Positions 48,160-59,262 of a stretch of 64,000 nt of DNA are shown in pieces (position 1 is the stretch's first letter; each line of letters starts with the position of its first letter). The notes under the pieces were generated by a model. It saw nothing but the letters and a program-made list of their open reading frames with translations, had not been told where the DNA came from and did no database searches. This stretch comes from Xestospongia bergquistia (taxonomy: Eukaryota; Porifera; Demospongiae; Haplosclerida; Petrosiidae). Position numbers and translations under genes: made by a program. The stretch covers positions 2,134,001 through 2,198,000 of the forward strand of contig OZ014420.1 of NCBI GenBank assembly GCA_963965975.1, read 5' to 3'.

Positions 48160-48702
48160 ATGGCTGATTGCACAAAATGCAGTGAGTTTGGATAATTGAA
48201 CATCTTAAGGTGTTTATTAATCCTTCTTTTACCAGCTAACTGTATATGCGGTTCTGACTGTAAATGTTCAGCTGACTGTTCTGGTACTTGCTGTCCTTGT
48301 ACTTGCTCTGGTTGTGACGGGTCACCTTGTAGCTGTGGAGACAAATGTCAGTGTGCCAAGGGTTGTTGCACCTGTACTACATGCAGTAAGCAAAGTTGTT
48401 TTCTAATTAATGTCTCAATGCATCCTTTGATCAGTAGAAACCTTTTATTTTAGTTACACCCTTCCTTTAGGTGTTTTTTTTAATAGAACAGCTGTATTTA
48501 ATATCCAATAATTATGACCTTCTCTCTTTCAACAGAAGACTGTAAATGTGGTCCTCAATGCAAATGTTCTAGTGACTGCAGTGGAAATTGTTGTCCTTGC
48601 ACATGCACTTGTTTAGGTTGCCCTGGAGAAGGAAAATGCCAGTGTGGTGATGCGTGCAAATGTGACAAAGAATGTTGTGAAGCCTCTAAACGTCTTGCCT
48701 AA
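48160..48702 (+). CDS. Metallothionein 3 (identical to copy 1)
   Basis: Exons 48160-48181, 48236-48385, 48536-48702; 112 aa, same protein as copy 1, displaced by exactly 3606 bp. Introns also match. Confidence 0.9.
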
Positions 48703-48899
48703 TTAATGTAAAACTCTTTATGGACATTCAAATTCTCACCTAACTAACTGAATATATATATACCTTTAATGTATTACCATCATGTATTGTTTCAAATTTA
48801 GTTATAATAATTATGTTGATTGAAATTATTTAAACACACTGAAGTATTAAAGTTTACAATCCATGGTTAATAGATAAAGAATTGTGTTTGAATTATGTT

Positions 48900-49703
48900 T
48901 CATTCATTGCATCCATATAATTTGAGAGAGATTATATTCTGAACAGTACAGATAATATCTTCTTTACACTTCTCATCACATTTCTCTCCAGACTTACTTT
49001 TGCCATACTTATTAAAATAGTACTTTTGAACTAATTCATCATACTGATAAAACCTGCATTAAAACTGTTACTATTGTTAATGCTATAAATAACAGCTACC
49101 TTTCAACAAGAGAACCCCATGATTCTGGTGAGATGTCTGGCATATCATACTCTTCAGTTGCTATGTATGACAGCTCAAATTGTGGAAGTCTTGAACCAGT
49201 TCTTGCCATCTCTAATTAAAGAAGCACATTTGAATGGTAACGTCTGATTGGTAATACCATTAACTTTAGTGAGATTGAATTGAGGTGATATTGTTTATAG
49301 TCCAGGAATCTGTAGGTGCTTTTGTCCAAAGTGTAAACTCGAAATGAAGGATTACTATGACCATAAGGAGTAACAGATGGAGACAGCAATATAACACCAT
49401 GTAAACCATCTTTATCCTGAATCCAATAAAAGATAAGGAGATGATGAGCTATGCAACAGATACATACCAGCTCAAATTCGTCATGATGTTTATGACCTGT
49501 TATCATTCCTATAATAGTCCCCTTGTACTTCTTTGTTATTCTTAATATCCATTCTCCATATGATGACTGGGAAGTGGTAGTACCTGGTGGTACATGAGCT
49601 ATCAACAATACCTGAATATAACTAATAATAAATAACAAGATAAAAACTATGATGCTTCTCACTACCTTTTCATTGTCATTTTCCGCTTGTGACAATGTCT
49701 TAA
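48900..49703 (-). pseudogene. Sphingomyelinase 3' fragment (copy of 45294-46097)
   Basis: Identical content shifted by 3606 bp, with the same exon 11 insertion. Confidence 0.9.
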
Positions 49704-49823
49704 TGTACCTTAATGTATGATTTAGTTATAATAATTATGTTGATTAAAATTATTCAAACACACTGAAGTGTTAAAGTTTACAATCCATGGTTAATAGATA
49801 AAGAATAGTGTTTGAACTATGTT

Positions 49824-50037
49824 TCATTCATTGCATCCATATAATTTGAGAGAGATTATATTCTGAACAGTACAGATAATATCTTCTTTACACTTCTTGT
49901 CACATCTCTATATCCAGGCTTACTTTTGCCATAATTATTAAAGTAGTACTTTTGAATTAATTCATTGACTGATAAAACCTGCATTAAAACTGTTACTATT
50001 GTTAATGCTATAAATAACAGCTATACTTTTCAACAAG
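49824..50037 (-). pseudogene. Sphingomyelinase exon 13/12 fragment (copy of 46218-46431)
   Basis: Same junction with ZNF106 last-intron sequence, shifted by 3606 bp. Confidence 0.85.
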
Positions 50038-50072
50038 TGAATTTAATGTGACATGTTTTATTCTATTTTCAG

Positions 50073-50108
50073 TTCAAACATATTGTTCTTCACTTACCGT
50101 TAATTTAA
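50073..50108 (+). pseudogene. Copy of ZNF106 last exon
   Basis: Same as 46467-46502, shifted by 3606 bp. Confidence 0.88.
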
Positions 50109-50199
50109 CCATTTTTGAAAAAAATTAATGTTACTGTATTATATCTATAGTGACTTATTGATTGCAATTAACAGAGTAAGGTTCATAATAATTATATCA

Positions 50200-50311
50200 T
50201 GCACACTTCTGACGTTGTGGTCTACGATGCGCACGGTTTTGCTGTGCTCGTTAACCGAGAGCATACAGGATGTACACGGCAACGTGCACACTATGTATTA
50301 TTACTATAAAA
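50200..50311 (+). promoter_or_regulatory. Metallothionein 4 promoter: three MRE cores and TATA box
   Basis: TGCRCNC cores at 50200, 50228 and 50285; TATA box at 50305. Same as copy 2. Confidence 0.82.
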
Positions 50312-50420
50312 GTGCAGTACAAGATTCAGAATGTTCGTATATTAAAGTTGAGAGGAAACTTAGCGTTGAAGTGAGGTCTTGAAACTTCCGACTTTGGAAT
50401 TTATAACAAAAGAGAAAATT

Positions 50421-50969
50421 ATGGCTGATTGCACAAAATGCAGTGAGTTTGGATAATTAAACATCTTAAGGTGTTTATTAATCCTTCTTTTAATAGCTGA
50501 CTGTATATGCGGTCCTAACTGTAAATGCTCAGCTGACTGTTCTGGTACTTGCTGTCTTTGTACTTGCTCTGGTTGTGATGGCTCACCTTGTAGCTGTGGA
50601 GACAAATGTCAGTGTGCCAAGGGTTGTTGTGCTAAAGCCACCTGTACTACATGCAGTAAGCAAAGTTGTTTTATAATTAATGTCTCAATACACCCTTTGA
50701 TTAGTAGAAACCTTTTATTTTAGTTACACCCTTCCTTTAGGTGTGTGTTTTTTTAATAGAACAGCTGTATTTAATATCCAATAATTATGACCTTCTCTCT
50801 TTCAACAGAAGACTGTAAATGTGGTCCTCAATGCAAATGTTCTAGTGACTGCAGTGGAAATTGTTGTCCTTGCACTTGTTTAGGTTGCCCTGGAGAAGGA
50901 AAGTGTCAGTGTGGTGATGCGTGCAAATGTGACAAAGGATGTTGTGAAGCCTCTAAACGTCTTGCCTAA
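50421..50969 (+). CDS. Metallothionein 4 (identical to copy 2)
   Basis: Exons 50421-50442, 50497-50655, 50809-50969; 113 aa, same protein as copy 2. Confidence 0.9.
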
Positions 50970-51166
50970 TTAATGTAAAACTCTTTATGGACCTTTAAAT
51001 TCTCACCTAACTAACTGAATATATATATACCTTTAATGTATTACCATAATGTATTATTTCAAATTTAGTTATAATAATTATGTTGATTAAAATTATTTAA
51101 ACACACTGAAGTATTAAAGTTTACAATCCATGGTTAATAGATAAAGAATTGTGTTTGAATTATGTT

Positions 51167-51378
51167 TCATTCATTGCATCCATATAATTTGAGAGAGATT
51201 ATATTCTGAACAGTACAGGTAATATCTTCTTTACACTTCTTGTCACATCTCTATATCCTGGCTTACTTTTGCTATAATTATTAAAGTAGTACTTTTGAAT
51301 TAATTCATCGACTGATAAAACCTGCATTAAAACTGTTACTATTGTTAATGCCATAAAAAACAACTACCTTTCAACAAG
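51167..51378 (-). pseudogene. Sphingomyelinase exon 13/12 fragment (copy of 47561-47772)
   Basis: Same content and junction, shifted by 3606 bp. Confidence 0.85.
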
Positions 51379-51413
51379 TGAATTTAATGTGACATGTTTT
51401 ATTCTATTTTCAG

Positions 51414-51449
51414 TTCAAACATATTGTTCTTCACTTACCGTTAAATTTA
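51414..51449 (+). pseudogene. Copy of ZNF106 last exon
   Basis: Same as 47808-47843, shifted by 3606 bp; left edge of the metallothionein 5 unit. Confidence 0.85.
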
Positions 51450-51542
51450 CCATTTTTCAAAAAATTTAATGTTACTTTATTATATCTATATAGTGACTTA
51501 TTGATTGCAATTAACAGAGTAAGGTTCATAATAATTATATCA

Positions 51543-51656
51543 TGCACACTTCTGACGTTGTGGTCTACGATGCGCACGGTTTTGCTGTGCTCGTTAGTAC
51601 CGAGAGCATACAGGATGCACACGGCAACGTGCACACTATGTATTATTACTATAAAA
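51543..51656 (+). promoter_or_regulatory. Metallothionein 5 promoter: four MRE cores and TATA box
   Basis: TGCRCNC cores at 51543, 51571, 51616 and 51630; TATA box at 51650. Confidence 0.85.
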
Positions 51657-51765
51657 GTGCAGTACAAAATTCAGAATGTTCGTATATTAAAGTTGAGAGG
51701 AAACTTAGCGTCGAAGTGAGGTCTTGAAACTTCCGACTTTGGAATTTATAACAAAAGAGAAAATT

Positions 51766-52317
51766 ATGGCTGATTGCACAAAATGCAGTGAGTTTGGATA
51801 ATTAAACATCTTAAGGTGTTTATTAATCCTTCTTTTAATAGCTGACTGTATATGCGGTCCTAACTGTAAATGCTCAGCTGACTGTTCTGGTACTTACTGT
51901 CTTTGTACTTGCTCTGGTTGTGACAGGTCACCTTGTAGCTGTGGAGACAAATGTCAGTGTGCCAAGGGTTGTTGTGCTAAAGCCACCTGTACTACATGCA
52001 GTAAGCAAAGTTGTTCTCTAATTAATGTCTCAATGCATCCTTTGATCAGTAGAAACCTTTTATTTTAGTTACACCCTTCCTTTAGGTGTTTTTTTTAATA
52101 GAACAGCTTTATTTAATATCCAATAATTATGACCTTCTCTCTTTCAACAGATGACTGTAAATGTGGTCCTCAATGCAAATGTTCTAGTGACTGCAGTGGA
52201 AATTGTTGTCCTTGCACATGCACTTGTTTAGGTTGCCCTGGAGAAGGAAAATGCCAGTGTGGTGATGCGTGCAAATGTGACAAAGAATGTTGTGAAGCCT
52301 CTAAACGTCTTGCCTAA
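51766..52317 (+). CDS. Metallothionein 5 (with a Cys-to-Tyr change)
   Basis: Exons 51766-51787, 51842-52000, 52151-52317. The first half is of copy-2 type (GCCAKATCTTC) and the second half of copy-1 type (CPCTCTCLGC), so the gene looks like a recombinant of the two. It has SGTYCLC where the others have SGTCC, replacing a cysteine ligand with tyrosine, plus D to R near it. It is the unit next to the intact sphingomyelinase gene and may be closest to the founding locus. Confidence 0.88.
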
Positions 52318-52507
52318 TTAATGTAAAACTCTTTATGGACCTTTAAATTCTCACCTAACTAACTGAATATATACCATGTATTACCATAATGTATTATTTC
52401 AAATTTAGTTATAATAATTTATGTTGATTAAAATTATTTAAACACACTGAAGTATTAAAGTTTACAATCCATGGTTAATAGATAAAGAATAGTGTTTGAA
52501 TTATGTT

Positions 52508-55302
52508 TCATTCATTGCATCCATATAATTTGAGAGAGATTATATTCTGAACAGTACAGATAATATCTTCTTTACACTTCTCATCACATTTCTCTCCAGG
52601 TTTACTTTTGCCATACTTATTAAAATAGTACTTTTGAACTAATTCATCATACTGATAAAACCTGCATTGAAACTGTTACTATTGTTAATGCTATAAATAA
52701 CAGCTACCTTTCAACAAGAGAACCCCATGATTCTGGTGAGATGTCTGGCATATCATACTCTTCAGTCGCTGTGTATGACAGCTCAAATTGTGGAAGTCTT
52801 GAACCAGTTCTTGCCATCTCTAATTAAAGAAGCACATTTGAATGGTAAAGTCTGATTGTGAATACCATTAGCTTTAGTGAGATTGAGGTGATATTGTTTA
52901 TAGTCCAGGAATCTGTAGGTGCTTTTGTCCAAAGTGTAAACTCGAAATGAAGGATTACTATGACCATAAGGAGTAACAGATGGAGACAGCAATATAACAC
53001 CATGTAAACCATCTTTATCCTGAATCTAATAAAAGATAAGGAGATGATGAGCTATGCAACAGATACATACCAGCTCAAATTCATCATGATGTGTATGACC
53101 TGTTATCATTCCTATAATAGTCCCCTTGTACTTCTTTGTTATTCTTAATATCCATTCTCCATATGATGACTGGGAAGTGGTAGTACCTGGTGGTACATGA
53201 GCTATCAACAATACCTGAATATAACTAATAATAAATAACAAGATAAAAACTATGATGCTTCTCACTACCTTTTCATTGTCATTTTCCGCTTGTGACAATG
53301 TCTTTTCAACCCAGTCTATTTGTTGATGGTAAAAAGAATTGTTTTTATTTAGAAAGGAATAAAAGTTTAAAACATATCTGATAAATAGAGCATAAAATTC
53401 ACAAAATTATTTCATTTTACTAACCCATACTCGGAGTTAATAGATATAATGCGAAGTCCTTCACCTATTTTCATTGTGTAATATCCATTAGTTGCTATAG
53501 TTTGTAAAGCTTCTTGTGGAAATGATACCCATTCTTGCCAGTATTCAGCAATAGATTTCAATATATCCTATTTAGTACTATAAGTAAAGACTATTATAAT
53601 AAACTACTTGCTTGATATAAGGGCAGTTCAGCTAAAAATTCACTTTCAGGAAATGTCTCTTTAAGTTTAAGGAAAATACCAAGGTTCTTGCATGAAAGTT
53701 ACATAAAGTTATTCTTACCATGGTTACCAATTGTTGGGTATATTGTTTTTCCTTTAAGTACATGTGAAGTTCTGTTGACAATGAACTTAGTTGATGAGAC
53801 TTGACTATTGAGAGTTTGATTATATAAATCATGAGGAGGGTTATCACCTGAAATATAGAGTAATCATTAGAATGACAATAGAAGGACTTAAACAAAATGA
53901 TTATTATAATAATATTTAAAGACAATTATACTTTGGGGCTGAAGTAATTTTGGTTTGATATTTGAAGTGTTAACTATTTTCTGTTGTAACTGTTAGTGAG
54001 TCAAGCAATTTAGTTTAACAAACAGAGCCTTAAAAACTGCTATTAGCAAGACAAATCTGTTTTTGTCACATCCATTGTAGTTAAACTATTGTCAATTACA
54101 CATTTGTGGCATAGCTTCCAGAATAACTTACATACTTTCATAGATAATCATATTAATTGCAATTGCATTAGTTTGAAACAATCCCTGTTGCCATTTTTAT
54201 TCAGCAAGTTTTCATACAATGACAGTAATCACTGCCACTCTGCATGAAAACTTGCTGAATGAAGCATTGAGACCAACTAACATTATGGTGTCATACTATC
54301 TATAGTTGCAATGAGGATTCTATACTTTAGTCCCTTTCATGTTAGAGTGGCAATTGAAAAAGAAAAGGAATTAATTAATTCTGTGGCTATTCTATTACAG
54401 TAAGAATGCTTGTTATATACTTTATATACCTGTGTATATAATAATGTCAGGATCAATGTCTCGTATTGTTTCCAAAAATAGATCAAATGTTGAAAGTGGA
54501 AGATCACAATTATAGTCACCATACTCTCCGGCCTCTCCCTAAATATGACATCAGAATATAAAATATCAACAATTCTTTACCGTGCCAGAATGCCAAGGCC
54601 GACAGCACAAAATTAATTTACAGTCTACTGCTGATCCCTGGACAATAATTATGGTCATAAAAATGTCATTAATAATTATTATTAACTATACTTTTTTGTA
54701 GAAAGGATCAAAGTGCACATCACTAAATTGAAGTATTGTCAATTTGCTCTCATTTTTTGGGATTTTAGGATTAAGTATTCCTGATGAGGCTGATTTCATT
54801 TTTATGAGAGAGCTTGGCAATTTCTTCTGATCCATAGACAAATGTTGAGCGGGGTAACGTGGACATAGCTGAAGTGCTACACACAGACTGTGTGGCTTAA
54901 TTAGTACATGAGCCATAGTATATAATACCTTTAAGAGAGGGTTAAATAGATAGTGAAAGAGTGGAAGTTACTAAACTCACTACTGGTCCATAGGAGTCTA
55001 TAATTCCTGGACACATAAGTTGTCCATTCAAGTTTTTAGCACTAAATACATGTGAACACAATCGAGATACAACTGGAAAAATTTCTTGTATTGTTTTGTT
55101 GGAGTGTACAGCATCTTGAACAATTTTAAATGTCTCCTGACCGAAGTTTAATGAACACAATAATATTATTATAGTTGTAATTTCTTACCTGACATAAGAC
55201 ACATAATGTATCCTTACTTGAATCCAGTATCTTCGTCCCTATTGGTGCACCATATAATGGAACGCAGAAGCAGATAAAGAGATAAAAATATTTTACAGTC
55301 AT
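52508..55302 (-). CDS. SMPD1: Acid sphingomyelinase (sphingomyelin phosphodiesterase 1-like)
   Basis: Thirteen exons (complement): 55189-55302, 54981-55136, 54692-54928, 54581-54637, 54430-54538, 53719-53847, 53612-53658, 53425-53567, 53269-53377, 53071-53214, 52866-53025, 52708-52819, 52508-52661; 556 aa. It hydrolyses sphingomyelin to ceramide and phosphocholine in the lysosome or outside the cell. A hydrophobic N-terminal signal peptide (YLFICFCVPLYG) is followed by a saposin-type domain (CVLC, LCSHVF, MCPGII). The calcineurin-like metallophosphoesterase core carries the expected metal motifs: FSDVHFD, GDNPPHD, GNHE, AHVPPG and GHTHHDEFE. The Cys-rich C-terminal domain follows (CDEKCKEDIIC). 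Intron 7 starts with GC (gcaagt). It is divergent from the MDR dehydrogenase by 111 bp. Its 3' exons were copied repeatedly into the metallothionein array. Confidence 0.92.
54199..54260. repeat. Hairpin in sphingomyelinase intron
   Basis: attcagcaagttttcat pairs exactly with atgaaaacttgctgaat across a 28-nt loop, in the intron between exons 5 and 6, which at 582 nt is far longer than its neighbours. Probably a short foldback element. Confidence 0.85.
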
Positions 55303-55413
55303 TTTTGCAAAACTGAAAGGTCAGTCAGATGATAGAGGTGTGCCTTGATAACTATATTACTATTAGTTAATAATGCATAATATGCATTATCAAAGAGGTG
55401 GGGCTCATCGATC
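55303..55413. promoter_or_regulatory. Divergent sphingomyelinase / dehydrogenase promoter
   Basis: 111 bp between the two start codons; contains the palindrome ataatgcataatatgcattat near 55370-55390. No TATA box with convincing position. Confidence 0.7.
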
Positions 55414-57394
55414 ATGGCTACCGTTCCCAAGTCCATGAAAGCACTTGTTAAGGAGACACCAAGCGAATCTTATGAGTATAAAGTCGTTCCAGTACCTCAA
55501 CCTAGTCCAGGAGAATTACTAGTGAAAGTAAATAAGGTTGCAATATGCGGATCTGACATTACATTGTACAAGTGGGGAGAGAGTAAGTTTGAATAAGTTA
55601 ATTCAAGTGAGCTTCATTCTTTCCTTTTTACTAAAGTTGCTAAGACTATTGCAGCTATACCATTTACACCTGGTCATGAAATGGTTGGAGAAGTAAGTTG
55701 AAGCTGACATAATTTGCAAATACTAGATTTTAAAAGTAATAGATATAAAGTGAACTCTTTAATGTTCTTATTCTCATATGCTTCTTACATCAGTATCCAA
55801 TTAATTGTACAGAAGTGTTTTAATTCTTACATATTTAATAGATAGTTGCTGTTGGTACAGAAGTACCATCAGAATATCAAGTTGGAAAGAGAGTATGTGT
55901 GGAGAACCACTACTACTGCGGAAAATGTTATCAGTGTACTCACGGTATTTAACTATAATGACAATGAATTACTCTTTTTCTTTTTTAGGTGAACCACACA
56001 TTTGTCAAAACCTCAACCAATTTGGTCATGGGAAGGGCACACCATATGGAGGTTGTTCAGAGTACACTATTATCCCAGCAATCTATGCATACCTACTTCA
56101 AACTGATTTAGATGACTCTAGAGCAGCAATATTAGAACGTTAGTATTACTGATATCAAATGGTCTACTCTTCTTTTTTAGCTTGTGGAGTAGCTCATCAA
56201 GCACTAGATGCTATAAATCCTAAAGGAGATGACATACTTATTCAAGGTATCCTCCTGTGTTCTTATCTTATTTATATCCTTCCAATATTCAAGGATGTGG
56301 ACCAATTGGTTTGCTTGCTATTGGGTTGGCAAAAGTGATGGGAGCTACTAAAATGTGAGAGAATGTGATTATAATGCAAGATCTCTACAACCGTTTCTAG
56401 TCTTGCTTGTGATATAGTTGATAGTAAACTAGAAGTAGCTAAACAGGTTGGAGCCAATGTGACTATTAATTGCAAAACTCAAAGTCTCAAGGAAATAGGT
56501 AAGCAGCTATTGTAGTATTCACATTATAATGAGATGTGATTTGTTTTCAGTGATGCAAGAAACTGGTGGTAATGGAGTGGGACGTATACTTGATGCTACT
56601 GGTGCCGTGTCTTTGATTAACAACTGTTTCACTTTGTTAAGGTACTTCATACTATATCTCCATTGATTGAGAATTGTATCACTTTAGGAAAGGTGGTTAT
56701 ATTGGTCTGGTTGGCTTACCAAAGGTGGTTTCAAAATATGTATTAATGCTCCATCTTTGCCCAATAAATACTTAGGAAGCTCTACACATTGAAGATCCTT
56801 TACCAAATGTGGTCTTCAAGTCTCTTACTCTCAAAACAGTACATGGTAGAAGAATTTTTAAGGATTGGATAGAAACAGAAAAATATTTGCACCAAAATCT
56901 GTAAGCAGTAAAGTAGAAAAATAGTGGGAGAGGGAGGCAAGGTACATGTGTAACTAAACTTCATTTTGTATTGCTGAATAAACCAAACTATAATATAAAA
57001 CACTATACATGAAGTTGCTATAATGTTGATAAATGCAACTCCACAAACATTTTTTTCCAAATGTCTCCAACAACTTTTCAATTTTCTATACCAATAGAGC
57101 ATTAAGTTGAGGTATGCAAGGAGGACAGGCCCCTTTATAATGTTTTGGTGTTCATGAAGGCCGTACTTCCTTACTCTAATGACATTTCTTACTGTAGAGA
57201 TTTTATAATCAGGATATTTTACTTTATATGTATAGAATCAATACAGAACCTATTATTACACATGACTTTCCAATGAGCAAGTTTGAAGAGGTATTGTATA
57301 AGAACAATTTCTGTCAATTTGAATTCTGTCATAGGCATTTTCTACATTGATGAGTGGTACAGGATGTAAAATTCTTATCACACCTGGACAGTGA
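55414..57394 (+). CDS. Zinc-dependent MDR dehydrogenase, threonine 3-dehydrogenase-like (copy 1)
   Basis: Twelve exons: 55414-55582, 55637-55692, 55842-55944, 55989-56138, 56181-56246, 56294-56354, 56401-56498, 56551-56641, 56688-56724, 56776-56900, 57236-57290, 57335-57394; 356 aa. Catalytic zinc motifs ICGSD and GHEMVGE; structural zinc cysteines CGKCYQC..HIC; Rossmann motif GCGPIGLLAIGLAK with acidic DIVDSK after it (NAD preferred). The C-terminal part (TVHGRRIFKDW, PIITHDFPMSKFEEAF, LMSGTGCKIL) resembles bacterial-type L-threonine 3-dehydrogenase more than animal sorbitol dehydrogenase. Substrate is inferred only; sorbitol or another polyol remains possible. It is followed 108 bp later by a paralogue of the same length. 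Confidence 0.85.
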
Positions 57395-57502
57395 TGAGCT
57401 GGTGTGACAAAATGAACTGCTGTAACAGCTGTTACCAAATTTGAAAAATAATTTTTATATTAGCTTATTGCAAAATGTGGGGCGGGGCTCAAGCTCTGAA
57501 AT

Positions 57503-59085
57503 ATGGCTGCTTTACCAAATTCCATGAAAGCACTCGTTAAGGAAACACCATGCGAATCCTATCTATATAAAGATGTTCCAGTGCCTCAACCTGGTCCGGA
57601 AGAACTGTTAGTGAAAGTGAGCAAAGTTGCACTTTGTGGTACAGACATACAGAAGTACAAATGGAATGATGGTAAAGCAATGGATATCATGAAATGTTGT
57701 ATTCGTTTTAATGTCTTTAGTGGCGAAAGTAGTGGCTGAAATCCCTTTTACTCCAGGGCATGAAATGGTAGGTGAGATAGTTGCTGTTGGTATTGATGTA
57801 CCTCCAGAGTATCAAGTTGGAAAGAGAATATGCGTAGAGAATCACTTTTACTGTGGACAGTGTTATCAATGTACTCATGGTAGGGTAATTAATATAAGTA
57901 GATCATTTTGTGAACCATTGTTTGCTTTTTGTAGATTTAAAACACATTTGTCAAAATCTTAGTCAATTTGGTTATGGTAAAGGAACAAAATATGGTGGTT
58001 GCTCAGAATATACAATTATCCCAACAAAATATGCTTACTTACTTAAAACTGATCTGGATAATGAACGAGCATCGATACTTGAACGTAATACACACAATAA
58101 TATCTTTATTACTGTACTCTTCTTTGTTCTAGCTTGTGGTGTAGCACATCAGGCATTAGAGGCCATTGAACCAGCTGGAGAAGATATTTTGATTTTAGGT
58201 TGTGGGCCAGTAGGTCTGTTAGCAGTAGGAGTAGCAAAGGCACTTGGAGCAGTCAAAGTGTATGCAAATTATAGCTTTTTAAAATTGCCTAAGTTCTGGC
58301 CATTTGTTATATTTTTTGTATTGCACATCACTTTCCCACATTGTCAGTTCAAAGTTGATTTCTTTTGATATAGTCTAGCATGTGACATTGTGGATAGTAA
58401 ATTAAAACTGGCTAAGGAAGTTGGAGCTGATGTGATCATTAACAGCAAGACTCAGAATCTTAGGGATGTGGGTCAGTCATGTTTCTTTGTTTCAACTATT
58501 CACAATGTATGCTTAGTTTTGAAGGAGACAGGAGGTAATGGTATTGGACGTATCATTGAGGCAACAGGGTCTGCTGAATTAGCTGGTACTTGTTTCACTT
58601 GTTTAAGGTATATGTACTAACTTTGATCAGTACAATCTATGTTGTTATTATTATTTACCAGAAAAGGAGGAAAAGTGTGTTTTGTTGGTCTTATCAAAGT
58701 CAGTTAGACTTAGACTAATATTGGTTAATAACTCTATTATTATTAGGGAGCCCTGCATATAGACAATCCACTTGTAAATGTGATGTTTAAATCCATCACT
58801 CTTAAAACTGTCCATGGTAGACGTATCTTTCGTGATTGGGAGCAATCAGAACAAATCCTCTACCAAAACCTGTAAGACATTGTTGTATTTAATTTTGTAG
58901 ATTGTATTCTATCTCTCTAGTGTTAATACTAAGCCTATTATAACACATGACTTTCCAATGAGTCAGTTTGAAGAGGTATTGTATAACAGATAGACAATAT
59001 GTATATGTTATTGCCTTTTTTATAGGCATTTAAAACTTTGATAAATGGTGAAGGCTGTAAAGTACTCTTAACTCCAGAAAAATAA
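57503..59085 (+). CDS. Zinc-dependent MDR dehydrogenase, threonine 3-dehydrogenase-like (copy 2)
   Basis: Ten exons: 57503-57671, 57721-57879, 57935-58084, 58133-58259, 58374-58471, 58517-58607, 58662-58698, 58747-58871, 58921-58975, 59026-59085; 356 aa, same length as copy 1. All motifs are kept: LCGTD, GHEMVGE, CGQCYQC..HIC, GCGPVGLLAVGVAK, DIVDSK, TVHGRRIFRDW, PIITHDFPMSQFEEAF. It lacks the introns that in copy 1 follow MVGE and ILIQG; all other intron positions and phases coincide. Tandem duplication followed by two intron losses (or gains in copy 1) is the simplest reading. Confidence 0.86.
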
Positions 59086-59262
59086 AAGTTTTGTTGTTAT
59101 TTCTAAAAATATATTTATAAAGAAGTGTGTTAAAAAAACTGACAAACAAATTAATACTGAATCATAATAATTACTGAACTTATTAGCAAAAATTAACAAT
59201 GTGTTTGTTCATAGTTTAAAAAAAGAATTACTGTATTATGTAAGATATGTATTATATGTAAG

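Larger units (their letters stand above)
44351..51770. repeat. 3606-bp tandem duplication of a two-metallothionein unit
   Basis: 44351 to about 48160 recurs at +3606 (47957 to about 51770) with no difference found by eye, including introns, promoters and pseudogene fragments. Each unit holds two metallothionein genes (1 and 2; 3 and 4) plus gene debris. Such identity means very recent duplication, ongoing conversion, or an assembly duplication of one locus. Confidence 0.9.

Noticed and set aside
53632..53925. 97-codon - strand frame
   Set aside because: Crosses introns of the sphingomyelinase gene in the wrong frame.
55414..55596. Bacterial contamination or operon for the dehydrogenase genes
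   Set aside because: Both genes carry 9-11 spliceosomal introns with consistent phases and have animal gene neighbours.
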